64,000 nt of DNA from Epiperipatus broadwayi (lineage: Eukaryota; Onychophora; Udeonychophora; Euonychophora; Peripatidae), in assembly GCA_028023455.1 (NCBI GenBank), contig JAQFVV010000499.1, forward strand, positions 248,001 to 312,000. The letters run 5' to 3'. The notes under the pieces are model-generated. The model saw only the letters and a list, made by a program, of their open reading frames with translations. It was not told the DNA's origin and did no database searches. Of the stretch, positions 1 to 12,539 are shown in pieces. Each line of letters opens with the position of its first letter. The first letter of the stretch is position 1. The position numbers and the translations under genes are program-made.

Positions 1-1821
1 TTTGTTCCTTCATACATATATTTTACTTTTGATCCCTCTTTTTTACTCATAACATATATATATATATATTACAGACTTTACCTTATGGTTTGATGTCTCT
101 ATTGCTTATGTGCTTGAAATAATAATAAATGTTATCAGATCCATACAAAAGCTCTCACACAATATATATATTTAAATTTTTTTTTTCTTCTTACATATAA
201 TATTAAATCACATTTTATTAGAGTTTAGTTTTAAGTTTATATTTATCCATATCAACAATCTGAACAAAATATTTACAGTTATTAGCTTCTTCTTATATAT
301 ATATATATATACTTTATTTTTTAAAATTATATATATATATATATACTTTATTTTTTAAAATTTGATAATGTCTTAATCCTGTAACTTGGCATTCAAAATC
401 TTTGAATGTAGTTGAAATTACTTATAGAATCAAATGACTTTTAGTAATTTGCAAATGCAGTGCAAAAACAAAATTTCATGTTGTTGGTCCATTACATATT
501 AATACTCAGGTGTGATCTACTATGCTATGACCACTTCCAAATCTATCCTTTTTTAAATTGGTTTGAGTCTAAAATTCTCTGTAGATGAATTACAACAATC
601 TTTTAATAAAATTTTTGTAAAGAATTGGTAAAAGACTGAATTTCTAGTATCTTTTTTCATCTTTTTTTAAATTTCAATATCATCATTACATTTCCAGTTA
701 TCTGATATATCCTTCATCATTTAGTTTACTAGTATATAGCTTTGTTAAACATTTCTCTCTTTTTTTTTATTTGCTTCTTTGAAAATATTTATAATGATCC
801 CAAGTGTTTTACAAATGTTATATATTGCCAGAATTAAATCAAAACAAAAAACTTAAGATAATTTTTCTAAATCATTCTATATAAGTCAAACTTTACATCT
901 CTTCTGCCATTTTGAGTTTTTTTTCCAATAAACTTTGTTTAACTTTGTAATCCTGTATCACAATTTCTGTTTAGAACTATATTAGAAATATTTACAATTA
1001 TCACTTTTATATTTTATATATAGTCTTTTCAAAGTGTAAATAAGTATCTTTTACTTTTATCACTTTTATTGTTACTAATAAAATTTTCATTTTCTATCAG
1101 TTATATTAAAAAAAAAAAATAGTTATCAAATTTTCACTTTCCCATGGCTTTGTTTTTTTTTAAATAAAATAACTTCTCATGTGATTAAGAGTTTGAGTTG
1201 CTTTTAAAATTAGAAATTCATCAGTCTATTTCTTAATTATATTTTACTGATATTCTCATTTGATAATTCTCAATCTATCACTTTTTACAGTTTACTAAAG
1301 TTAATCAGTATTTCCAAACTGGTCTTATAAAGATCAAGCATAACAATATTTTGTTCTAATTTTGTTTTTCAAACTACTAACAATTTAGTAATTCTTCAGA
1401 AGAATTCATAAAGCTCTAGGTATGGAAGATGACATGAGTTTGAGAAATTTATTTCGATTTCTTGTTCATAATAAATATATATTTTATTTTGGAATTATAA
1501 ACAAATTATATCATTTCAAAGTAATTATTTTTAAGTGAAACTGATTTTTATTTGTTTTTGAAACTTAATATTTTTTTCGAACTAATTGAAATTTTCTGAA
1601 TTTGTTTTACAAGATTTTGTTAATCGTCTTAACTTTTTAAATATAATATATCTCTGTTAAAAAACAAAGCAAAAAGTCCACTAAAATGTAAATTGACAGA
1701 TTCTTTAATTATTTTTCTGCATTCTACATTAATCTATATCTTTCTAATTTTATATTAAACTAAAATCTACATTTTATTAATATACGCTAGCAGTTATTAC
1801 ATTTAAACAACCTGCTTAGGT
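1..1821. other. AT-rich intergenic/intronic DNA, no gene seen
   Basis: Homopolymer T runs and short (AT)n tracts (around 57-70, 296-311, 330-345). Stops are dense in all frames and I find no recognisable protein motif, RNA gene or repeat end. Confidence 0.6.
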
Positions 1822-1912
1822 CCAGTTTGGCTTAATGCAATGGTAGAATGGAGGATTCCGGAGCTCAAGGCCTATGGATCATGATTGGACCGCGATTCCT
1901 GCTCGATGCTAG
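1822..1912 (+). repeat. tRNA-derived SINE copy (plus strand)
   Basis: An A-box-like segment (ATGCAATGGTAGAATGGAGG) is followed by CCGGAGCTCAAGG, then CTATGGATCATGATTGGACC and CGCGATTCCTGC. The same order (GTGnAGTGGTAGAG, TCTGGAGCTCAAGGTCC, ATGGAT, AATCC) recurs on the plus strand at 27.6 and 31.7 kb and in reverse at 16.4, 20.0, 22.1, 32.1 and 38.1 kb. The head resembles an RNA polymerase III tRNA promoter. This copy keeps CpGs and may be younger than the others. The 3' tail seen in other copies (TTCCTAAGAATTCC then AATAAA) is not clear here. Confidence 0.55.
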
Positions 1913-4900
1913 AACTTATTAACTCTCACTTAACATAATGAACTATGCGATTATTTAATTTTATCTATGAATGCAATTGTATCTTTCCATTCACTGGTTT
2001 TTTTTTTATTTGTAAGTATATAAAATATTTTTTCCCGAAAATTCAATCAATCCTTTTTTATTTTTAGCGTAAAATTTAATTTTGGTTTTAAATTTTGACA
2101 AGTTTTTTTTTCATCTTTCTATCTGAAATATTGACATCGGAACATAAATCGATTTAGAAAGGTATTTTCAGTTTAACTGCCAAGTGAACTAATTAGAAAA
2201 TTAATAATTATGCACAATTGCACTCTCCAGTGTTTTCTTAATTATTTTGCAAATATTTCATTATTATTATCACTGTACAATATACCTTTGTTTAATTAAT
2301 TTAAAATTATTTTTCTTTTTATTTCAATAATCTAACTTTTTTTTTTTTTTTTAATCTTGATATAATTCTAAAAGTCAACAGACAAAATTAAACTATATTG
2401 AAATATTGCAACAAATTATAGTAGAGTAATACTGTTTGGTCATAGTATTCTACCGATTGGAGACAAGACAGCTATATTTAAGTATAAAGTAATATTAGAA
2501 TATTATTTTATATAAACTGAACACTAGCTGTCATGATAATTTGCTAAGGGTTATTTATGTTAAAACCAACCGCAAATTACCAAAGTAATTGAAGTAATAA
2601 AAAGACTATTTATAGTTGATCACACATTCATAAATATATATACAATGTGCTTATGTCTTACTAGATTATTTGAAACGGTCTTTTGCTGTTTTGATTAGTA
2701 AATGACGCATTTCTGTGTTCTTATAAAAATTTAAATTATTAAGTATTGCAAGCGATTTACAAATCTGTTTTCCAGCCTGGAGGCTTTTTTTCCTTTATCC
2801 AGACAGGATGGACTTTAATTTTACATTATTGATTTTAAATGACATCTTTAAGTCTACATATATATATAAAGTCAAAATTTTGATACATTTTATAAAAAGT
2901 ACTGAAAACAAAATAACTTAATTCGTTTAAAATTTTGAGGAAAAACGCAGCATTTCATTCTTTTATTTACAGATACTACTGTCTTTGATTTCATTGGATT
3001 AAAATCTACGCCTTAGCAATCCACAAATTTATTTTAATCTTTGATAAATAAAATTTTAGAATAGAAAAAAATTAATGCAACGGTTACCGATTTTCCTTTT
3101 TTAAATCGTATTAACATATTTAAGTATTTTGAAATTCTATGCTACAAATTATTAGGATTATAGTATGCAGTTTGTTCATGGTTTTCCATACAACAAAATG
3201 TACAGAATTGCAACAGCTGGATGCTTTCTTCTATTAAAATGGATCACGTTGTGCGTTATACATAATATAATTTTCTGCTTTTGCTGAAATTATGAAAAGC
3301 TCAGGTTGAAATGGTATAATGACTCACCCAGCAAGATAACACTCCATTATAGTTCAAACCAGTACCGTCACAGACTAGCTAGCGCGCGTGGTTGGGAAAA
3401 AGTCTATACAGAATGTCTTCTAATTTCTTCGTCGAAATAATCTCTCGCTCCAATGAACTACCATAAAAATATATAAATCCAGTTTCACAATGACAGGAAA
3501 AGCTAAATTCAAAATTAGTGGCTTTTATTTTATTGGGAATTGTGATAGCAAATAAAAATCAAAGAAAAAAAAGCTTTCACCTCTCAATCGACATGATAAA
3601 TGGATAAGAAGGGCAGTACCATATTTGAAATAATCACTAACTCGTAAATTTGAGTAATCTTATATAATAAAATAAAGATTAAAGTCTAAAATATTTTGCT
3701 ATGGGTGTGTGTTGTTTATTATAAAAAGAAATCGATAATTGTGAATAAAAACAAAGAAGTAAACACGATAAACAAACAACAGTAAATATGGCAGATAAAA
3801 AACACACAATTAAAATTTGAAAATTTCAATAAAATACAATACATAATCTTTTTATTTTATTTTATGAGGTCATTACGTTTGTAAAACATGACTATCGTTT
3901 ACTGCAAATATTCCAAATAAATTAAGAAAACAATATATTTTAATATTGGTAATCTGATTGGCTAATAAAAAAAAATGGACGCCTGCATCTTTTTTTTTTT
4001 TTGCAGAATAAAAGAAAGAAAAGCAAGATTGTAGAATAATAACAGCTAATTGGTTTTGAAAAGATGTTAACATAGACCTGCCTGTTTTAGGTAAAACATA
4101 TTGAAAACAGTAATTAAACTTAACATGATTGCTAAAGGAAAATGGGGATAAAAATGAAAAAAAAATCTCACAATAATGCGCAGAATTCTTGTTTAATACA
4201 AGTCGAACAGTTCAACCCATAGTAACATTTTTTGAACAGTAGCATTATCTAGATCCACCCAACAAACCGTTAGTTACAGGTTATTGGTTAATATTGTTCT
4301 TTACTTAATTGTCATTGGTCGCATAATGAAATAAATATTTTCTAAAGAACCAATAAAAACAATGAATCTTCTTACTAATTAACAACTGTTAAATTTATAA
4401 TACGTTGTAACTACAAATTTATTACTTTCAGACAAATAAAGTAATCTGAAGTCTCTTCTTTTCATTAAAAAAATACATGAATTTAATTGTATTCAAAGCA
4501 CTTGATTATAAATTGTTATTATAATATATAATTACAAGAAAGCAAAAAAATATTTTTACATGTGAATGTATATATGTGTAGATATTTATAATAGCATATA
4601 CTTATATTATATATATTATAACTTAAAGAAATAAAGACCAAGATTCGCAGCTTATAAATAATTATATACCCGTCGCGCAAGCGCACAGATGATATTCTCG
4701 TATAAGGACGTAAGGTTTCTTCAGTATAAAAATAAAAATCATCCTTTGTATTTTACAGATTTTTTTTTAAATCGATAAAAGTTTTTAATTAAAAGTATGA
4801 TGTATAATGGCAACTTTCTCTTAACTAATAAATAGTTTTATATTTTTATTAAGCTAAGGTGAAAAGATAAAAAATAAAATTTTAAACACATTCTATATCG

Positions 4901-5310
4901 CTTTAATATTACGATGTTTAATGTATACAATATTTAATATACACAGATGAATAATAATAAAAGACACGCACATAAAGCGTTCATTAAAATTTACAATATA
5001 ATTGTAAAAAATATGATGCTATAATTAGTATTAATAGTAGAGTAGCAAGTAGTTACAAAAGCCACAGTGATAAGTATTATTGTTATTAAGACGCTATAAT
5101 GAAAAATAATAGTAAGAGTGACAAATAATAGTACATGGACTATAATGACATTATAATAAATGATCATAAGAGTGACCAGAAATAAACTAATAATTACAAG
5201 GACAAGTATAATGCTTCTGCTTAGTTAGCCAATCTGCCTTCAGGCTGAAAATTTAATATACATAAATAACTGAAACACAGGCTTGTTATATACCTGTGGC
5301 TATATATATG
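1913..5310. other. AT-rich DNA without recognisable genes
   Basis: No coding motif found. Two patches are richer in G+C and CpG than their surroundings: about 3365-3450 (contains CTAGCTAGCGCGCG) and about 4668-4712 (contains CCCGTCGCGCAAGCGC). A run of CCAAT-type motifs lies between 3955 and 4354 and is listed separately. Confidence 0.5.
3955..4354. promoter_or_regulatory. Cluster of CCAAT-type motifs (weak candidate)
   Basis: ATTGG/CCAAT occurs near 3957 (CTGATTGGCT), 4048, 4281 (TTATTGGTTA), 4314 (TCATTGGTCG) and 4350 (ACCAATAAAA). NF-Y sites have the CCAAT core, but no TATA box, initiator or downstream reading frame was recognised, and five hits in 400 bp of AT-rich DNA may be chance. Confidence 0.15.
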
Positions 5311-5667
5311 TAATATAGGGTATATGAGCAAAGACTTTCACACCACCCACCTCTCTCCACTCTATCTAATAACACTGATACACCTAAACACATATATGCT
5401 GAAAAGATAAATAATCACCAATATTCGTATTTCATGCTAAACCAGCAATCAGGATAGTCTATCTTAATATATATCTGAGCACTTATACTATATATGTGTG
5501 TAAAGATGATAGTCTGGACCAACTGATGATTGCTGGTTTAGCATGAAATACGTATATTGGTGATTATTTATCTTTTCAGCATATATGTGTTTAGGTGTAT
5601 CAGTGTTATTAGATAGAGTGGAGAGAGATGGGTGGTGTGAAAGTCTGTGCTCATATACCCTATATTA
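5311..5667. repeat. Family A fold-back element with 141-bp inverted arms
   Basis: Left arm 5311-5451 and right arm 5527-5667 are near-perfect reverse complements, 141 bp each, with a 75-bp spacer. Outer ends read TAATATAGGGTATATGAGC and GCTCATATACCCTATATTA. The plus-oriented right arm contains most of the hammerhead motif and the tRNA-like head (AGATAGAGTGGAGAG, then GTGAAAGTCTGTGCTC). The left arm holds a minus copy whose ribozyme core has lost three bases (CTGAT rather than CTGATGA). Transcription through it would give a long RNA hairpin. It belongs to the same repeat family as the copies at 7.4, 47 and 59.7 kb. Confidence 0.8.
5518..5561 (+). ncRNA. Hammerhead ribozyme motif, family A
   Basis: Read 5' to 3': stem I strand ACCAA (5518-5522), core CTGATGA (5523-5529), stem II arm TGCT ... 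AGCA, GAAA (5545-5548), stem III from the self-complementary ATACGTAT (5548-5555), A as the base before the predicted cleavage site (5556), then TTGGT (5557-5561) pairing with ACCAA. All invariant core positions of a type I hammerhead (CUGAUGA, GAA, A15.1-U16.1, H17) are present. Stem III is only about 3 bp, like the minimal hammerheads described in Penelope-like elements and animal retrozymes. The first stem II pair is U-U, so activity is uncertain. Confidence 0.7.
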
Positions 5668-6386
5668 TACATAAATAAATAAAAAATATATAGTTGAGAT
5701 ATTTTTATTTAAATCAAAGTATATATATATCAATATTATATCAGCATTATGTGTATACCCTTAAAAATCCGCTAAAGGCAGAATATACTTTAATTAAATC
5801 AAACAAAAAATAATAATTAGGACAATAATATTTTTAGATTTTCAATTATCTGGATAATATTTAATAGAATAATTCTGGACAAAGTAATAGAAATCGTTGA
5901 GAAGAAGAATTGTGCAAAAAAAATTATTTATACTCATTAATATATATGTTCTTTATCCAAATCATTTTCAAAAAGCTCCTTTTCCTTTTCACTCCAGTTA
6001 TAATAATTATTTCTCTCCTTAAGATTACAATTAATTTCTTTTTCTTTTCCTCTTTATTTTATACATCTTCATATAAATCTCTTATTTCTAATTATACTTC
6101 TAATCCACCCCAATCCAATTCATCCCCACTAATAGGTTTAGTTTTTCCTCCCCTTATATAAAAAATAATATGAATATCGAAGGTTATTGCTGAAATACAA
6201 AAATATATTACATGCAAATTATTTCTAACCTGAGATTTTCTATAAAAATAATATTTTGAATAAGTTAAAACTACATGGGTTTTTTTTTATTTGAATAAAA
6301 TAATAAACCATGTAATAATAATAATGTAAGAATTGTTTGAAGAGATCAAACTAACTAAATTACCTAAGAACTGAAAATAAAAAAGT
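5668..6386. other. AT-rich DNA, no gene seen
   Basis: The plus-strand frame 5910-6161 is a pyrimidine-rich chance frame of mostly F, L, I and S with no motif. I recognise nothing else here. Confidence 0.5.
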
Positions 6387-6416
6387 GATGTAGAAAAAGC
6401 ATTTGACAAAGTAAAT
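6387..6416 (+). pseudogene. LINE reverse transcriptase motif A fragment
   Basis: Translation of 6387-6416 gives DVEKAFDKVN followed directly by stop codons. This matches the conserved LINE reverse transcriptase motif A, with its catalytic aspartate in a D-x-x-K-A-F-D context. Surrounding DNA to about 7200 has purine-rich codon-like text (for example 7144-7209 reads MSEDLRQLSRVLVGSAIMQI) but with stops and shifts. I infer a very old LINE fragment of uncertain clade. Confidence 0.5.
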
Positions 6417-6593
6417 TGATGACGAGGGGGGGGGGGTTACAAAAAACCTTACTATATCATTATTAGGAATAAAAGTCTAAATAATTTGCTTATTAAAGGG
6501 GTAGACATAAATAAGATATAAAACAATTGTTTCGTTCAATATTTTAGATTTTCTAATAATCTGTTATTATTTGCAGTAAGAATGAAATTAATT

Positions 6594-6643
6594 AAATAGT
6601 GAACTGGATTACTTAAGTAAATAGTGAACTGGATTCCTTAAGT
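6594..6643 (+). repeat. Two-copy 25-bp tandem duplication
   Basis: Units 6594-6618 and 6619-6643 both read AAATAGTGAACTGGATT then ACTTAAGT or CCTTAAGT, differing at one base. A short local duplication, probably replication slippage. Confidence 0.85.
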
Positions 6644-7369
6644 TTCTAAACAACTGTTATAAAAATAAACAAAACTCATCAATGGGAATGCATTATAATT
6701 TTAAACAAAGTACTATACTTTGTAAGGCATGGTAATGTTTTTGAAATTTATAAAATTAGTAAAAATGATCATAAAAATAATTTAAAAAATATTAAAATGA
6801 GAATAACATCGTAACCAATAAAATAAATATTTTGCAAAAAATTGAATTTGGAATTAAGTGTCTTGTTAAAAATTGAGTCTGTATAGTATTTTTATGTGAA
6901 CTAGATGTTAAAAAAGAAACAAAAAAAATAGAGAATTTGGAAATATGGATATGGAAGAAATTGAAAAAAATATATTGCTAGATAAAGTTAGGATTACTGA
7001 TAAATTACAAGAAATGAATGGTAAATGGACAGTTATTAAAAGAAATAAGAGAAACTATACTACATGTGTTATTTAAAAAAAACTGACTAATAAGTGAAAT
7101 TTAAAAAAGTGAAACTTTAAATACTATAGCAAATTAAATCAAAATGAGTGAAGATTTGAGACAATTATCCAGAGTATTAGTGGGATCAGCAATTATGCAG
7201 ATAATTGATAATAGTTATTACAACCAAAATAAAATAATAAAAAATATATTTTGAAAATAAAGATTTGAAAAATTATAGAATAAGATGTGAGATGAAGTAA
7301 ATAGGGGTGACTTAAAAATAAAAAAATAAAAATTTAAGTGTGACACAAAACAAAAATAACTATATAACA

Positions 7370-7802
7370 AACAGTGCATTAAAGGTCTGCCCATCCCTCA
7401 CATATATATGTAATTGGATTATTCTCCAGTACATGAGGAGTCAGAATGACTAAATGGTCAACATGGGTAGGATGACAACCTTGGCACTAATGAGAGCTTT
7501 GAACATTCCATCATCAGATTTTCTATGAAATGGATGGCTGAAGAGTTGTGGGTTGGAGTAGTTTTAAGCCTGTCCATTAAAGTATGAAGATTGGCTATCT
7601 TAATATAAAGCTGAGCACTGATTGTATATATGTGTGGAGATAGTAATCTGGACCAACTGATGATTGCTGGTTTAGCATGAAATACGTATATTGGTGATTA
7701 TTTATTTTTTCAACACCTGTATGATCAGGTCGGTCAGCAATATGAGATGGCATGGAGAGCTAAGGGGCATGTGAAAGTCTGAGTTCGAATCCTTATATAT
7801 TA
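7370..7802 (+). repeat. Family A retrozyme-like repeat, single monomer
   Basis: This is a near-complete copy. The body (CATGAGGAGTCAGAATGAC near 7433, AACATGGGTAGGATGACAAC near 7459, CCTGTCCATTAAAGTATGAA near 7572) is followed by the hammerhead at 7652-7695 and then a tRNA-like head. The head has GAGATGGCATGGAGAGCTAA near 7743 and a good B-box-like GAGTTCGAATCC near 7778. Body and head line up with the copies at 46.95-47.53 kb and 59.6-60.15 kb. No long open frame: non-autonomous. Confidence 0.75.
7652..7695 (+). ncRNA. Hammerhead ribozyme motif, family A
   Basis: Identical in layout to the motif at 5518-5561: ACCAA (7652-7656), CTGATGA (7657-7663), stem II TGCT/AGCA, GAAA (7679-7682), self-complementary ATACGTAT (7682-7689), A7690, TTGGT (7691-7695). 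Stem I is 5 bp and stem III about 3 bp. Predicted cleavage lies after A7690, just ahead of the tRNA-like head. Confidence 0.7.
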
Positions 7803-8139
7803 TATAACACATTAGAATTTTTGTTATTGTTGTTGTTAAATAATCGTATTTTAAAATGTAAAGGTTTATTTCAATAAAATTTTTATGATTCCTTTTTAAT
7901 GTAAAGTAAGTTGTTCCAAATAAACGTTGAACAGCATCACTCGATGATTTTTTGAAATGTATTCTATAACATATTTAAAAATTAAAGGATAAAAGATTAA
8001 AATGGGATGAAATGAAAGAATAGTATAAACAAATGACAATAACTATATCAAATGATAAAATTTCCTTCCGAGCTATTAATTCAGAGATTGTGATTAATTG
8101 TGGATTTATTAAATTAAAGATACTGATTTTATTTCTTGT

Positions 8140-8330
8140 TATATTCCTGTGACTATATATATATTATAACAACTTTCCACCCCACTCTCCACTCTATCTA
8201 TACACTACCCTAACAAATATGATTTTGTTTAGCATGAAATTATATTATTATTTTCTTTTCACATATTTTGTTTGGTGTATCAGTTATTGAGAGTGGTGGT
8301 GGGTGAGTTGTGTCTATCCCTATATTAACT
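8140..8330. repeat. Decayed family A fold-back
   Basis: A shortened relative of the 5311-5667 fold-back. The left side has CCCACTCTCCACTCTATCTA and the right side CAGTTATTGAGAGTGGTGG then TATCCCTATATTA. Between them GTTTAGCATGAAAT preserves the 3' part of hammerhead stem II plus GAAA; the CUGAUGA core is lost. Confidence 0.6.
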
Positions 8331-9491
8331 AAAGATACTGATTTTATTTCCGATGAAGTCATTGAAATAATTGTAAATGAAATATAAACTTTACAATTCA
8401 TTTAATAATTACATGCTTATCTAATGTTGATTTAATGTTTACGGAATTTCTGAGTGGAAGGGGGGGTGGTGGTTAGATAATTGTTAAGTTATAACTTATT
8501 GTTTCATAGTTTTTGATGTCAAGAAAAAAATGGCAAAATTATCACTAAAAATATACTTCCTGTGAATATATCTGATGTGTAATAAACATTTTAAAAAATA
8601 AATTTTTAAAATTTACATAATAATAATGGCAGAGGGAGGGTCAAAAATCTATAATGAGATATGAACACTATAAGAAAAAACATATGTAAGTCTCAGTATT
8701 ATTTCAGAATTTCTTTTCCATTCTATTACAGTCTTTTTCTTAACTGCAATATAACTAATTCTCTCTTTTTCAATTTTACCACTTTTAATTCACAATAATA
8801 TTTCATCCAACTCTTATAAATTTGACCAATTCCTCATCAAAATATCTCATTACCTAGAAGTTTGTGCTAATTTTTCTTATCCTTTACATTTGTATTTGAA
8901 AAGCTTCAAATTCCAGGCTTCATTGACTTTCATTATTCACAGATAGCTAATTTTATTATACATTATTTCTTGCATTACATTTACTTTTATATTCTGTTTT
9001 TCTTTGTTTCATCTCACTTTATTCAGACCTTCTTTAATTTGTTTGATTTGGTCTGCGATTTCATTAGCCATATTTTTACTGTTTTTAATATAAATCTTTA
9101 TTTTAATCATAATTATGGTTTGTAATATTTTCTGCAGCTCTGGGATATTATTTGTAAAAACAATTACATTATTTGCAAAAGCCAAATAATTCCCATATTA
9201 AATGCATATAATATACTAATAAAATATACTCTTAGGCAATTAAAAAACAAATTTATTTTATGGGTCAAAAGAAATTGATTTAAGGAGATAAAAAAAAATA
9301 CAGAAAATTATAGAAATATAGAAAAGTAATAGTTGAGGAATCCCAATCATGATAAAATTGATATAGGAGAAATATAAAAATAATAGCTAAAAAAAGAAAT
9401 GAAAAATGGCCATTGATAAAAGATGACATTATTCTGGTAACTGTGCTGTAAAGAAAAAAAAGACAATTATAGCAAAAACTAAAAGTAATAT
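8331..9491. other. AT-rich DNA, nothing recognised
   Basis: Contains a G-rich tract (GGGGGGGTGGTGG near 8461) and otherwise T-rich sequence with stops in all frames. Confidence 0.5.
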
Positions 9492-9622
9492 TAAAAGATG
9501 TAGTTTCTTTTTTTTTAAGTGTAATAGCATCGGCCAGGAAGCGAACCTGCAACCCGGGCAACTGCATGCAAAGCAGTCGTGCTGACCTCTCAACCACCAA
9601 TGCATGACTAAAAGATGTAGTT
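9492..9622 (-). mobile_element. Retroposed tRNA (minimal SINE) with 14-bp TSD
   Basis: TAAAAGATGTAGTT occurs at 9492-9505 and again at 9609-9622, exactly flanking a 103-bp insert (9506-9608). On the minus strand the insert reads GTCAT, the tRNA-like sequence (9603-9527), CTATTACACTTA-type spacer and an A-rich tail (AAAAAAAAAGA). A direct repeat immediately outside an A-tailed RNA-derived sequence is the signature of target-primed reverse transcription. It does not resemble the other tRNA-derived SINE of this window. Confidence 0.75.
9527..9603 (-). tRNA. tRNA-like sequence, anticodon TGC, probable tRNA pseudogene
   Basis: On the minus strand, acceptor arms GCATTGG and CCGATGC pair over 7 bp (one G-U). 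The anticodon stem ACTGC/GCAGT has the 7-base loop TTTGCAT, giving anticodon TGC (Ala). The T arm GCAGG/CCTGG has loop TTCGCTT with one G-G mismatch. The D arm GTTG/CAGC leaves an unusually long linker, and the variable region (about 10 nt, TGCCCGGGTT) is longer than in normal tRNA-Ala, giving 77 nt. The mixed type I/type II shape plus its retroposed context argue for a pseudogene rather than a working tRNA-Ala. Confidence 0.5.
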
Positions 9623-12539
9623 AATTGATGGATAAGAAAGAAAATGGATGAAATAAGCTATGATAGCTAAACAAAAATTCCATTATTAAATCTACACTGC
9701 ATCTTGTTTATAAAACTCTAAATTAATCCAAAAATAAATTAAAAGTTCAAATTAGTATATATTTCTGCTAAACACGGCTTTTCATTTTGAATGCTTCAAA
9801 ACTTTCACCATCAATAATAATAATGCTTTCTCTTATACCATTATGTAGAAACTGTATAATATGAACAAACTTTGATAGATAACCAGCTGATTTAAAAATA
9901 AATCACAGACCCTTAAAATTAAATGAATTATTAAATACCTCATAAAGTCAGAAAAAGCAATATATAAATTATACCTGTGCTCATGACACCTTTTTGGATT
10001 TTCCTCGCCCCAAAAATTATGACTATAATGCTGTGATTGTTTAAAACCACATTGACTCCTCTGGTAATTTCTCATCTATAACAAGCAACAACTTATTCAA
10101 TAAAAGTTCTTGAAAGTTTTTTTTGGATACCAAAGATATTGCATAATAATTATGACAATCTTTTTTACAACTGAAACAATATAATTATTCTTTAAGATTC
10201 ATAAATATTCACATATTAAAATAAAATTCCAACATAATTTAAAATTTCTTCAGTATATCACCTAAGTATTTGAAGTCTTTTTGTTTTAACATTACAGAGA
10301 GTTGTTTAAACATTCATTTAAAGATAAATGATTTGTAAGAATGGACATAATAATAACGATAAAAATTAGAATAGTTAATAATAATAAGAAATCATTTAAA
10401 TTTCTTTTAATCAAAATGTTTCTTCCATTAGTCAAAATATGATCATATAAATGAGTATTATATTAATTTTTTTTGCATAAAAAAAGATCTAAAATGATCA
10501 TGATTAGGAAATTATTGTGTATCATTTTCAATTGTACTCCACCAATCATTTTTAAGACTTTGTGACAGAATTTAATAACTTCTGCATTGAATCCCTCTAT
10601 TGCTTTTAAAGTTTCATATTAATGCTATTCTGAACAAGTAGAAAATGTCATAAGTTGATCTTCAATCAAGTAATTAATAACACAATCTTTATGTGCAGAA
10701 TTAATTAGAATCCTTTTAATAATCTCAAAAATATTCCTACAAATATCCACAATATACTACTGTTTGTGAGAATTTTCCTTCTCACTAACATGAAAAACTT
10801 GAAAATTAAATTGTCACTTTTAGTGTTTAATCTTAACAGCTATTTTAAAAATCATTTTTTAAATAATATAATTGGGGTATAACCAATTATTATTGTGATG
10901 TCATCATGTATTACATTAATTTTATGATTTTTTCCAGCAATCTGCACCTATAACTGTAATATTAACTTCTTTTATATTCAGACTTTTAACTTTAACTTGA
11001 ACTATAAGATACCAATGCTTTTAATGTAAATGTGTTTAAATTTGTCTTCCTATCAAAATATCATTCTATTATTTACCATTGTCAATAGATAATGATAAAT
11101 ATCTATATGTAAAATTTCTAAATGTTCACTTTCATTTTGTAAACATTTTTTTCAAAAAATATATTTATTAAATCTGCAGATCATAAATAGATTTTAATCA
11201 ACGTTTTTAAACTGCAGGAACTAAACAGACAATAACAAAAAGAATATTACATTACTTTATATCTACTCAGTTAAAACATATAATAACAAAATAAAAAATA
11301 AGTGAAAAACAGCAACAGAAGCAAAAAAAAACCATCATTGAAACAAAACAAAAAAATGAAAGAAGCTTACTATTAAAAATACAAAAATTAAATAAAGAAT
11401 TAATACCTGTAAAGTATGACAATATTTCTGACAAACAATGAAAAAAGCACTATATATATCAAGGTTTTTTTTTATTTTTATTTTACAGTTAGTAAATCAT
11501 TTACCAATTCTTGTAAATCTGTACATTTACCAAAGCTTTAAACAAAAGTGGTTACATATTCATTCACTATCTATTCTTAGATGGCTAATGAGAAGAACTA
11601 CAGATATATTTTGAGATAAAAATTTAATTAAAACCCCCCCCAAAAAATTCAAAGTTCACCAATACGGATTTAAATCTTACACATTTGAAACCTGGGTAAT
11701 AATTATGGAAGATAAATATGCTATCCACTATACCATGAAGTCTTCTAAGAGCATAGACAAAAGTATTTACAAATTTGATGATGAATACTTAAGAATTTTA
11801 AACTTTGCATGTATTGACAACTTTACACAATTTGTGTAGAATTATTAACAATGATTAATTAATCAACAGATTTAAAATGACGACTTTAACATTTAACTTT
11901 TATATCGTATATATAGTAATAGAAAGATGATAAATGACAAAGCTTAAGAGTACTAGAATTTTTCTCATTTAACAATCTATTCTTATTAGGTTCATCCCAT
12001 ATTTATATATAAGATAACAAGATTTAATTATGTAAATTAATAAACTAAGCTATAAAAATATGAATTTTTCAAAATTAGTTTAACATATAAATTAATACCA
12101 ATTGCCAAGAGAGAAAATGAATATCAGAACTTCCTAATAGGATTTATTTATTATAAAATTATAAATTAATGCTATGTAATACACATATTACTATCGCACA
12201 ATTTAGTATGTCTCCAAGTCCAATTTAACTCATATTCATCAACCTAATAATGAATATAAATTTAATTAAAGTATTAATAATTATTATTTAATATATTAAA
12301 ATTAAAACAATGGCTTAAGTAATTGTATGTTGATTATTTCCACCATCTAGAATTAATTGGTAAATATCTTTTAAAAAAATCATCAATTATTTAAATCTTT
12401 CAAATACATTCACATGTCACTAATAGCAGTCAGATTAATATATAACACAATATTTCAAGTGGCATGTCTGACCAATAAGAATACTTGAATAAAAATCAAC
12501 CCTGTGTTTTTTTAGCTTTATGAATACCAAATTTATGGT
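9623..12539. other. AT-rich DNA, no gene or repeat recognised
   Basis: About 2.9 kb with dense stops. The minus-strand frame 9833-10075 has no recognisable domain. Small features only: a C8 run near 11634 and T-rich tracts. Confidence 0.5.

Noticed and set aside
6426-6436. G11 and other G/C runs (33837, 35701) as G-quadruplexes
   Set aside because: Single uninterrupted runs, not four spaced G-tracts; better explained as homopolymer slippage.
7508-7521. CTGATGATGG on the minus strand in the family A body
   Set aside because: No GAAA at hammerhead spacing and no stem II.
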